This document shows, in pieces, positions 8,435-14,538 of a stretch of 19,992 bases of DNA. The notes beneath the pieces are model-generated. The model was not told the origin of the DNA. It made no database searches and saw only the letters and a program-made list of their open reading frames with translations. This DNA comes from Verrucomicrobiales bacterium (lineage in GTDB: Bacteria; Verrucomicrobiota; Verrucomicrobiia; Verrucomicrobiales; V1-33). Position numbers and translations under genes: made by a program. The DNA lies in contig JALRGF010000398.1 in the NCBI GenBank assembly GCA_023253495.1, positions 1 to 19,992 on the forward strand, read 5' to 3'. How positions within the stretch are numbered: position 1 is the first letter of the stretch; each line of letters begins with the position of its first letter.

Positions 8435-8476
8435 GCGTGTTTCGGGGGCGGGAGAGGAAAAGGGCGAAGGGAAAAA

Positions 8477-8504
8477 GATGAAGAATGAAGGATGAAGGAT
8501 GATC
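8477..8504. repeat. four-unit heptamer tandem repeat (GATGAAG)
   Basis: Four consecutive 7-bp units read GATGAAG, AATGAAG, GATGAAG, GATGATC. The purine-rich tract stands out in base composition from its GC-rich surroundings and lies in the divergent intergenic region. It may be a slippage-prone simple repeat. The two outer boundaries are eroded. Confidence 0.6.
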
Positions 8505-8598
8505 ATTGTCTGTTGAAGCGCGGGGCGGGATCGGCTTGGATGATCTGATGCGGGAGGATGTCGTCCGGTGACCGGTTCGGCCCTCGTCTTTTCTGTCC

Positions 8599-9537
8599 AT
8601 GAAGCGTTTCATCTGGCTTCTGATCCTGGCCGCCGCCGGCTACGGCGTGTGGAAGTATTATCCTGAGGTCGAGCGGCAGGCGCGCCGCCTGACCGCACCC
8701 GGGGAAGCGCCGGCGGAGGCGCCCGGTCCGGAGTCGTTGCCGGGCGGGCTGCCGGTCGTCGCGGCGGGCGGGAAACGGGCGGCGGGGGTGGACGCGGCGT
8801 CGGCGCAGGACCGCGAGCTGGAGGCGCGCTACCCGATGCCCGAGTTTCAGCCGATCGAGACCCTGGTGGGCGGGTGGAAGAAGATACCGCCCTCGGCGTT
8901 TCCACGGCAGGTCACCCTGAAGGCGCCGGCCACCTTGAAGCTGACCGGCGGTGTCGGGACGAGCCGGCTGGAGGCGGGGCGGAAGGTGTATGCGCTCGCC
9001 GGCACGCCCGATGGCTCGCTGGTCATTGCGCCGAGCCGGGAAGCTGTCATGCGCGGCGCGGTTCCGATGGACGCGACCGATTTTCAGGATGTTCTGAGTG
9101 ACGTTTACGAGGACTTCAAGCGCCGCAAGCGGGCGGAAGTCGAGTCGTTGCGGGCGGCGGCGCGGCGCGAGGCGGCGGCCGCCGGGGCGGCGCTCTCGAC
9201 GGTGGCGGCGGGTGGCGGTCCCGGACCGCCCGCCGGGGCGCTGGCCACCATCGGTCCGAAGCCGGTGGCGATGAGCGATGCGACGGTGCCCGCGGTGGTC
9301 GAAAGCATCGCCGAGCGCCAGCGGACGAAAAAGAACGCGGAACCACCGGCCGGCACGGTGCTCGGATGGGGGCCGGTGCGCTACCGCGAGGTCGGCGGTG
9401 AGCCGTACTGGGCGGTGAGCGTGCGCTACCGGGCGCGGACGATTTTCGGCGAGTTTCCGGCCGAAGCGCTGGCCTTGATGAGGCACGGGCGCGTGGTGAA
9501 ATGGATTTACGCCGGCACCGGCGAGCCGCTGCCGTAG
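8599..9537 (+). CDS. hypothetical membrane-anchored protein with Ala-rich helix
   Basis: I do not recognise this 312-aa protein. It begins MKRFIWLLILAAAGYGVWKYY, a short positively charged end followed by a hydrophobic segment (residues 4-19). There is no obvious cleavage site, which suggests a single N-terminal membrane anchor with the rest outside the cytoplasm. Residues 32-60 are a Pro/Ala/Glu/Gly linker. Residues 86-160 look like a small beta-rich domain (KAPATLKLTGGV, AGRKVYALAGTPDGSLVIAPS). Residues 163-198 form a strongly charged, Ala-rich helix that could be a coiled coil. A low-complexity stretch (199-228) precedes a C-terminal globular piece (252-312) with many aromatic residues. 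It reads in the same direction as the ATP-grasp gene 154 bp downstream and could share its transcript, but nothing shows a functional link. Codon use looks native (GC-rich third positions throughout). Confidence 0.75.
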   Translation: MKRFIWLLILAAAGYGVWKYYPEVERQARRLTAPGEAPAEAPGPESLPGGLPVVAAGGKRAAGVDAASAQDRELEARYPMPEFQPIETLVGGWKKIPPSAFPRQVTLKAPATLKLTGGVGTSRLEAGRKVYALAGTPDGSLVIAPSREAVMRGAVPMDATDFQDVLSDVYEDFKRRKRAEVESLRAAARREAAAAGAALSTVAAGGGPGPPAGALATIGPKPVAMSDATVPAVVESIAERQRTKKNAEPPAGTVLGWGPVRYREVGGEPYWAVSVRYRARTIFGEFPAEALALMRHGRVVKWIYAGTGEPLP

Positions 9538-9643
9538 TCGGAACGGTCCGGTGGCCCGACCGAAAGTGCCGGTGGGCCGGGGAAGGCGGAGGCTCAACCG
9601 GTGTCCGCGGCGTGGCCGGGGGCGGCGGATGGCACGCGCCCTG

Positions 9644-9669
9644 CTGGACAAAGACGGACTTCCGTCCAG
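9644..9669 (+). promoter_or_regulatory. inverted repeat ahead of the ATP-grasp start
   Basis: CTGGAC (9644-9649) pairs with GTCCAG (9664-9669), and inside it ACGGA (9653-9657) faces TCCGT. Either pairing gives a small hairpin ending 22 bp before the ATG at 9692. If the protein starts at 9692 this is a leader hairpin. If it starts at 9551 or 9629 it is within coding sequence, so its status depends on the true start. Confidence 0.25.
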
Positions 9670-9691
9670 CGTCGCCCCTCGATCCGCCCCG

Positions 9692-12226
9692 ATGTCACCC
9701 CCAGCCGCCGACCTTGCCGACTCTGCCCTGATTCCGGCCGTGGTGCCGCCGGGCCATTGGTTGTCCGGGTACCGTCCGCCGGCCGGGTGCTGGGATGAGG
9801 TGCTGGACGACGGGGGAACGGTGCGCCCGGAGTGGCGCGCGCTGGCCGACGCCACGTCCGGGTGGTCAGCGGTCGATTGGGGCCGTCGGCGGGAGGAAAT
9901 GGCCCGTCTTCTTCGCGATCACGGAGCGACCTACAACGTCTATTCGGACGCCCGCGGGGTGGCGCGGCCCTGGCAGCTGGACGCTTTGCCGCTGCTCGTC
10001 GGGCACGGGGAATTTGAAGAGGTTGCGGCCGGGCTCGGCCAGCGGCTGCGGCTGCTCAATGCCATTCTGGACGACTGGTACGGGCCGCAGCGGCTGCTGC
10101 GCGACGGCTGGGTGCCGCCATCGATCGTCCTCGGCAATCCCGGCTACCTGCGCGAGGCCTGGGGCTCGGACGGGCGCGCGCCGCGCCTCATGATGCTCGG
10201 GTGCGACCTTGCCCGGGGTCCCGATGGTCGCTGGACGGTGCTGGCCGACCGCGCCCAGGCCCCTTCCGGCAAGGGGTATGCGCTGGAAAACCGCACCGTC
10301 CTGGCCCGGGTGTGGCCGGGTATTTTCCGCGACTGCGGGGTGCGGCCCCTCGCGGACTTTTTCGAGACCCAGCGCGAGGCCTTGCGGTCGTGGGCACCGT
10401 CGATGCGCGGCGAGCCGATGGTCGTGCTGCTCAGCCCCGGGCCGTTCAACGAGACGTATTTCGAGCACGCCTTCAAGGCGCGGTACCTCGGGTTTCCGCT
10501 GGTCGAGGGAGCGGACCTCACCGTGCGCGACCGCCGGGTCTACCTGAAGACGCTGGAAGGCCTGCGGCGGGTCGATGTGATCATCCGGAGGGTCGATGAC
10601 GTCTGCTGCGATCCGTTGGAGCTGCGGGCCGACGCCTGGCTGGGGGTGGCCGGTCTGGCCGAAGCGTGCCGGGCCGGCCACGTCACGGTGGCCAACGCCC
10701 TGGGCACCGGGGTGGTTGAGACAGCGGCGTTGTTTCCGTTTCTGCCCGGCCTGTGCCGGCACCTGCTCGGAGAGGAGTTGCGGCTGCCGCAGGCGACCAC
10801 CTGGTGGCTCGGCCAGCGGGCGGAACGGCAGGCGGTGCTGGCCGAGCGCGACCGCTGGGTGATCAAGAACGCCTTTGTCGGACAGCCTTTTGATCCGGTG
10901 TTTCTGGCGCAGGCGGACGAGCCGACGAAGCGGGCGGTGCTGGAGCGGGTGGCAGCGGATCCGGATTCCTTCGTGGCCCAGGAACCACTGCGGCTGTCGA
11001 CCATGCCGACGTGGCATGAAGGTCGGCTGGAGCCGCGCCGGCTCGTCTGGCGGGCCTTTGTGCTGGCCGGTCCGGAGGGACCACAGGTGATGCCCGGTGG
11101 CCTGACCCGCGTCAGCCGCGACGCGGCCGGCTCGGTGGTGACGATGCAGTACGGCGGCCTGAGCAAGGACACCTGGGTGCTCGGTCACGAGCCGGACTGC
11201 GGTCCGTCCGCCCCCGCACCCCCGGTCGTCATCCGCCCGGCCCGTCCGGCCGCGGGTGTGCCGAGCCGGCAGGCCGATCATTTGTTCTGGATGGGACGCC
11301 ACGCCGAGCGGCTCGAACACGTCGTCCGCCTCGTGCGCTCCGCCCTCCGCCGCCACGCCGGCGAAAAAACCGGACAGCAGGCCACCGAACTCGAGGTCGT
11401 GCTCCACCTGCTCGAGCGGACCCGGGAACTGCCGCGCCCGGGCCGGGAAGAGGCCGGGCGGCCGGCGCTCGACCGCCTGCGCCCGCTGCTCGCCGACCCC
11501 GGGGCACCCGATGCCGTGCCCGCTCTCGCCCGGCGCCTGCGCTTCAACGCCTCGGCGGCCCGGGACCGGCTGTCCGACGACATGTGGCGCCTGGTCAACC
11601 GGCTCGACACCCTGGCGGTCCCGGTTGACCCCGGTCTGGCCACCCCGGCGGCCCTGCTCGACCAGCTCGACAGCCTGATCCTCGGACTGGCCGCCCTCGC
11701 GGGCATGGAGGCGGAAAACATGACCCGGGGCCACGGATGGCGCTTTCTCCAGCTCGGCCGCCGCGTCGAACGCGCCCTCAACGGGCTCGAGCTGTGTGGC
11801 GAAACCGCACGCGCCGGCGAGCGTCCCTCCGCCTTTCTTCCGCCCCTGCTCGAACTCTGCGACAGTGTGATGACCTACCGCCGCCTGTACGTCGCCGCCC
11901 CCCAGTTCCTGCCGGTCATGGACCTGCTCATCGCCGACGAATCCAACCCGCGCTCGACCGCCTTCCAGCTCCACTGGCTCGCCCGCCAGACCGCCCAGCT
12001 CCCGCGCGACACCGGCCCCGCCGGCTCCCTGCGGGAAAAGGAGGCCGCCGACCAGCTGCTCTCGGCGCTCTCAAGCTTCAGCCTGCAATCACTCGCCGCC
12101 ATGGACCCCGCCGCCGCCGCCCAGCGGGTCGCCGCCGTCTGCCAGTCGCTCGGCCACGGCCTCGAAAGCTTCTCCGAACTTCTGACCGCCCACTATTTCA
12201 ACCACGCCCTGCCCAAGGTCCGGTGA
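9692..12226 (+). CDS. circularly permuted ATP-grasp and alpha-E domain fusion protein
   Basis: The N-terminal ~510 residues form a circularly permuted type 2 ATP-grasp domain, a predicted amide/peptide ligase that would activate a carboxylate with ATP. Recognisable blocks are GHWLSGYRPPAGCWDEV, ATYNVYSDARGVARPW, LLNAILDDWYGPQRLL, GYALENRTVLAR, LLSPGPFNETYFEHAF, VDVIIRRVDD and ANALGTGVVE. The C-terminal part (from about residue 522) is an alpha-E domain, an all-helical module of unknown chemistry: PSRQADHLFWMGRHAERLEH and later ENMTRGHGWRFLQLGRRVERAL. In many bacteria these are two adjacent genes, and here they are fused. The frame is open back to 9551, but the extra 47 residues are Arg/Gly-rich and unlike a domain, so the ATG at 9692 (844 aa) is preferred; 9629 is a second option. 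The transglutaminase gene follows after 15 bp. The substrate is unknown. Confidence 0.9.
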   Translation: MSPPAADLADSALIPAVVPPGHWLSGYRPPAGCWDEVLDDGGTVRPEWRALADATSGWSAVDWGRRREEMARLLRDHGATYNVYSDARGVARPWQLDALPLLVGHGEFEEVAAGLGQRLRLLNAILDDWYGPQRLLRDGWVPPSIVLGNPGYLREAWGSDGRAPRLMMLGCDLARGPDGRWTVLADRAQAPSGKGYALENRTVLARVWPGIFRDCGVRPLADFFETQREALRSWAPSMRGEPMVVLLSPGPFNETYFEHAFKARYLGFPLVEGADLTVRDRRVYLKTLEGLRRVDVIIRRVDDVCCDPLELRADAWLGVAGLAEACRAGHVTVANALGTGVVETAALFPFLPGLCRHLLGEELRLPQATTWWLGQRAERQAVLAERDRWVIKNAFVGQPFDPVFLAQADEPTKRAVLERVAADPDSFVAQEPLRLSTMPTWHEGRLEPRRLVWRAFVLAGPEGPQVMPGGLTRVSRDAAGSVVTMQYGGLSKDTWVLGHEPDCGPSAPAPPVVIRPARPAAGVPSRQADHLFWMGRHAERLEHVVRLVRSALRRHAGEKTGQQATELEVVLHLLERTRELPRPGREEAGRPALDRLRPLLADPGAPDAVPALARRLRFNASAARDRLSDDMWRLVNRLDTLAVPVDPGLATPAALLDQLDSLILGLAALAGMEAENMTRGHGWRFLQLGRRVERALNGLELCGETARAGERPSAFLPPLLELCDSVMTYRRLYVAAPQFLPVMDLLIADESNPRSTAFQLHWLARQTAQLPRDTGPAGSLREKEAADQLLSALSSFSLQSLAAMDPAAAAQRVAAVCQSLGHGLESFSELLTAHYFNHALPKVR

Positions 12227-12241
12227 ACCGACCGCCGTCCC

Positions 12242-13120
12242 ATGCGCTACCACATCGTCCACCGCACGCTCTACACCTACGAAAGGCCGGTGACCGTGTC
12301 GCACCACCGGGCCCGTCTCGGCCCGCGTGCCCTGCCGCACCAGTCCTGTCCGTGGCATGAGATCGACATCCAGCCGGAGCCGGTGGTGCGGGTGCCGCGG
12401 GTCGACGCGTACGGTAACCAGTCGGTGTATTTCGAACAGGCCGCGCCGCACACCCAGCTTGAGGTGGTGGCGCGCAGTTACGTCGAAGTGGAGGCGCCGC
12501 CGGCGCCCGATCCGGCCTCCGCCCCGCGCTGGGAGGATCTGGTGGAAGCGACGCGTGGCGACGGAGCGGCGGGCGCGGTAATGGCCACGGAATTCCGCTT
12601 TGCCTCGCCCCTGGTGGGGCCTGACGAACGGCTGGCTGCTTATGCGCGGAAGAGTTTCGAGCCGGGGCGGCCGGCGCTGGAGGCGGCCGCCGACCTGAAC
12701 CGGCGGATTTTCACCGATTTCACGTTCGACCCGGTGGCGACGGATGTGGCCACGCCGGTCCTGACCGCCTTCGATCAGCGCCGCGGCGTCTGCCAGGATT
12801 TCGCCCACGTCATGATCGGTTGCCTGCGGTCGCTCGGCTTGCCGGCCCGCTACGTCAGCGGATACCTCGAGACCGAGCCACCCCCCGGCCAGGAAAAACT
12901 GGTCGGCGCCGACGCGTCGCACGCCTGGGTCTCGTTGTTCTGCGGCGAGGAACTGGGATGGATCGACCTTGATCCGACCAACAACCTGCTCCCGGGCGAC
13001 CGTCACATCACAGTGGCCTGGGGGCGCGATTTCCTCGATGTCAGCCCGCTGCGCGGAGTGACGTGGGCGGCCGGCGAGCCGTGGCTGCTGGTCGGGGTGG
13101 ACGTCCGGCGCACCGGGTGA
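12242..13120 (+). CDS. transglutaminase-like cysteine peptidase (N-terminal beta domain plus core)
   Basis: The 292-aa protein has the bacterial transglutaminase-like N-terminal region (MRYHIVHRTLYTYERPV, VDAYGNQSVYFE) followed by a transglutaminase core. The catalytic triad is visible: Cys184 in RRGVCQDFAHVMI, His227 in ADASHAWVSLF, and Asp242 in LGWIDLDPTNN. Proteins of this type are usually predicted to hydrolyse or transfer amide bonds. There is no signal peptide, so it should act in the cytoplasm. It lies 15 bp after the ATP-grasp/alpha-E gene, and the set is a recurrent gene neighbourhood proposed in comparative genomics to make and break peptide or amide bonds. The actual product is not established. 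The TGA stop abuts the stop of the convergent fabD with no bases between. Confidence 0.92.
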   Translation: MRYHIVHRTLYTYERPVTVSHHRARLGPRALPHQSCPWHEIDIQPEPVVRVPRVDAYGNQSVYFEQAAPHTQLEVVARSYVEVEAPPAPDPASAPRWEDLVEATRGDGAAGAVMATEFRFASPLVGPDERLAAYARKSFEPGRPALEAAADLNRRIFTDFTFDPVATDVATPVLTAFDQRRGVCQDFAHVMIGCLRSLGLPARYVSGYLETEPPPGQEKLVGADASHAWVSLFCGEELGWIDLDPTNNLLPGDRHITVAWGRDFLDVSPLRGVTWAAGEPWLLVGVDVRRTG

Positions 13121-14053
13121 TCAGGCGTTCAGCTCGGCCACCGCCTTTTCCAGTGAAGCGGTGTCCTCGATTGAGAGCACGCGCGCCGATTTGTCGATGC
13201 GACTCATCAGACCGGCGAGCACCCCGCCCGGGCCCAATTCCAGAAACAGATCGTGGCCGCAGCGGCGGAGATACTGCATCGATTCACTCCAGCGCACCGA
13301 CCCGGTGACCTGGGCTTCCAGCGTGCGTCGGATTTCCGATGGCTCGGCCACCGGCCCCGCCGTGACATTCGAAATCACCGGCACCGACGGCGGCCGGAGG
13401 GAGGTCGCCGCCAGTTCGGCCGCCAGCTTCTCCTGGGCCGGACGCATCAGGCGGCTGTGGTAGGCACCCGCCACCGCCAACGGCTTGGCCAGGCGGATGC
13501 CGCGGGCCCTGGCCCCCGCAACGGCGCGCGCAATACCCGCCTCACTGCCGGACAACACAATCTGGCCGGGCGCATTGAGGTTGGCCACATCCACGTCACA
13601 CTCGGCCGCCAGCTCCCGCACCGCCGCCTCCTCACCCCCGATCATCGCCGCCATGGCACCGGCCGCCGCCGCACACGCCTCATCCATGAAGCGCCCGCGC
13701 GCCGCCACCAGCCGCAGGCCGTCCGCAAACGAAAACGTGCCCGCCGCCGCATGCGCGGTGAACTCGCCCAGCGACAACCCGGCGCACGCCGCCACCACCA
13801 GACCCGGCACCCGCTCGCGCAGCACCGCCAGCACCGCCAGCCCATGCAAGTACAACGCCGGCTGACAATAGCCGGTCCGCGTCAGCTCTGCCTCCGGACC
13901 GGACGCCATCACCCCGGTCAGGTCAAAATCCAGCAACGCCCGCGCCTCGTCAAACAACGAGGCCGCCGCCGGATACGCCGCCACCAGATCATTGCCCATT
14001 CCCACGCGCTGCGCTCCCTGCCCGGAAAAAAGAAGAACCACCGATCGACTCAT
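13121..14053 (-). CDS. fabD: malonyl-CoA:acyl carrier protein transacylase
   Basis: FabD moves the malonyl group from CoA to acyl carrier protein, supplying extender units for fatty-acid synthesis in the cytoplasm. The 310-aa length is normal. Visible motifs are the N-terminal FSGQGAQRVGMG (9-20), the nucleophile elbow GLSLGEF with Ser94, the carboxylate-binding Arg119 in VAARGRFM, NLNAPGQIVLSG (158-169) and the catalytic His199 in AGAYHSRLM. The C-terminal LELGPGGVLAGL is also typical. The gene stands alone here. The usual neighbours (plsX, fabH, fabG, acpP) are not in the window, and both flanking genes read the other way. The upstream region is the repeat-bearing 14054-14538 stretch. I found no convincing promoter or Shine-Dalgarno there. 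Confidence 0.95.
   Translation of the reverse strand: MSRSVVLLFSGQGAQRVGMGNDLVAAYPAAASLFDEARALLDFDLTGVMASGPEAELTRTGYCQPALYLHGLAVLAVLRERVPGLVVAACAGLSLGEFTAHAAAGTFSFADGLRLVAARGRFMDEACAAAAGAMAAMIGGEEAAVRELAAECDVDVANLNAPGQIVLSGSEAGIARAVAGARARGIRLAKPLAVAGAYHSRLMRPAQEKLAAELAATSLRPPSVPVISNVTAGPVAEPSEIRRTLEAQVTGSVRWSESMQYLRRCGHDLFLELGPGGVLAGLMSRIDKSARVLSIEDTASLEKAVAELNA
13139..13163 (+). terminator. possible hairpin terminator for the transglutaminase transcript inside the fabD 3' end
   Basis: CACCGC (13139-13144) pairs with GCGGTG (13158-13163). With one bulged C the stem extends inward by TT/AA. It starts 19 bp after the transglutaminase stop but lies within the antiparallel fabD coding sequence, because no intergenic space exists. 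No T-tract follows, so it is only a weak candidate. Confidence 0.2.
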
Positions 14054-14160
14054 CCCACAGGCGTAGCAGGGGCCCCGCGACCGCGCAACTGCGGCCCGCC
14101 GGGAAGAGGGACGGCATGGACGGAAGATTGGGAAAAGGGAAACGCAGCACGGAAGAAGAA

Positions 14161-14355
14161 CAGGTTACCTGTCCGCTTTTGGCGGCCGGATCGGCATAAT
14201 TGTTCACAAATACAGTTCATGCGAAGAGGACGCAGCATGGTACCTGTCCAACAGGGACGCAGCATGGTACCTGTCCAACAGGAAGTCCCGGGAAGCCCCG
14301 GAAGCAGGCAAGTGTTCTTGCGTACAATGTAGCGCGCTGGGTATGGTACCTGTCC
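14161..14355 (+). repeat. TACCTGTCC repeat cluster with a 27-bp tandem duplication
   Basis: The 9-mer TACCTGTCC occurs four times on the plus strand: 14166-14174, 14241-14249, 14268-14276 and 14347-14355. Three copies extend to the 13-mer ATGGTACCTGTCC (14237, 14264 and 14343 starts). The two middle copies sit in a perfect 27-bp tandem duplication spanning 14228-14282 (two units plus one base). Each unit contains a small hairpin, CCTGT-CCA-ACAGG. The first copy is preceded by a near-palindrome, CAGGT-T-ACCTG (14161-14171), and the last overlaps the palindrome GTCCGGAC. Clustered short palindromic repeats of this kind resemble REP elements mobilised by RAYT (Y1-type) transposases, but no transposase is present here. 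The assignment is an inference. Confidence 0.65.
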
Positions 14356-14401
14356 GGACGTCGAGGAACGGGCCCCTTGAATGTTCATAAAAACAGTTAT
14401 G
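14201..14401 (+). repeat. imperfect direct repeats (TGTTCA...ACAGTT) bracketing the tandem repeat
   Basis: Copy A is 14201-14221 and copy B is 14382-14401. Both read TGTTCA, then four to five A/T-rich bases, then ACAGTT and ATG; about 18 of 21 positions agree, with one base missing in copy B. They are in the same orientation 181 bp apart and enclose the 27-bp duplication and the last TACCTGTCC. Copy B contains TGTTC-N4-AAACA, one base from TGTTC-N4-GAACA, which I recall as the reported verrucomicrobial LexA motif. Copy A is two bases from it. Both copies agree beyond that core, so a repeat-element origin is at least as likely. Confidence 0.45.
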
Positions 14402-14421
14402 GGGTTCCTTCCGCTGCATTT

Positions 14422-14438
14422 CTCAGGTATTGCCTGAG
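14422..14438 (+). promoter_or_regulatory. inverted repeat CTCAGG-N5-CCTGAG upstream of the DUF1501 promoter candidate
   Basis: CTCAGG (14422-14427) and CCTGAG (14433-14438) form a 6-bp symmetric element with a 5-bp centre. It ends 10 bp before the candidate -35 box. Its right half with following Gs, CCTGAGGGG (14433-14441), recurs at 14487-14495, 54 bp away and downstream of the -10. The arrangement fits a pair of operator half-sites around a promoter, or simply a hairpin. Confidence 0.3.
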
Positions 14439-14448
14439 GGGGGAAATG

Positions 14449-14476
14449 TTGACGCCGGGCGGGCGTTTCCATTAGT
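14449..14476 (+). promoter_or_regulatory. candidate promoter of the DUF1501 operon
   Basis: TTGACG (14449-14454) is a 5-of-6 match to the -35 consensus. A weak -10, ATTAGT (14471-14476), follows with a 16-bp spacer. A transcript would start near 14484, about 55 nt before the preferred start codon at 14539. The -10 match is poor (3 of 6), so confidence is low. Confidence 0.25.
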
Positions 14477-14538
14477 GTGGGAGATTCCTGAGGGGTCGCG
14501 GGATGGAGGCGGCCGAAGCACTTGAACCAACAGACACC

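Larger units (their letters stand above)
8361..8598. other. divergent intergenic region between the SNF2 gene and the 8599 gene
   Basis: These 238 bp must hold the promoters of two divergent transcripts. They contain a perfect 7-bp-stem hairpin (8382-8400), a weak promoter-like pair on the minus strand (8408-8434) and a heptamer repeat (8477-8504). For the plus-strand gene only a poor TTGAAG (8513-8518) could be a -35 element, with no matching -10. No small gene or RNA was recognised. Confidence 0.6.
14054..14538. other. gene-free region with repeat cluster between fabD and the DUF1501 operon
   Basis: These 485 bp separate two divergent transcripts. The part nearest fabD (14054-14160) shows nothing I can name beyond a purine-rich plus strand. 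From 14161 to 14401 there are repeats, listed separately, and from 14422 to 14500 a candidate promoter with symmetric sequences. The stretch 14200-14400 contains AT-rich patches unlike the surrounding genes. Short open frames cross the repeats on both strands but show no coding signal. Confidence 0.7.

Noticed and set aside
9551..9691. 47-residue N-terminal extension of the ATP-grasp protein
   Set aside because: Arg/Gly-rich, lacks predicted structure and has no upstream ribosome site; the family domain begins after the ATG at 9692. It cannot be fully excluded.
9866..11974. 702-aa minus-strand open frame opposite the ATP-grasp gene
   Set aside because: Shadow of GC-rich codon use; no recognisable motif, and the plus strand has clear ATP-grasp and alpha-E signatures.
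14059..14090. fabD promoter TTGCGC with TACGCC at 17-bp spacing on the minus strand
   Set aside because: Only 3 of 6 and 2 of 6 consensus matches, and it would leave almost no leader before the ATG. Not supportable.
14228..14282. CRISPR-like array
   Set aside because: Only two directly abutting 27-bp units with no spacers, and no cas genes in the window. It is a tandem duplication.
14200..14475. 91-aa plus-strand frame with a repeated 9-residue unit in the repeat cluster
   Set aside because: The repeat appears in any frame because 27 is a multiple of three. The start would be TTG, no ribosome site precedes it, and the composition is not protein-like.
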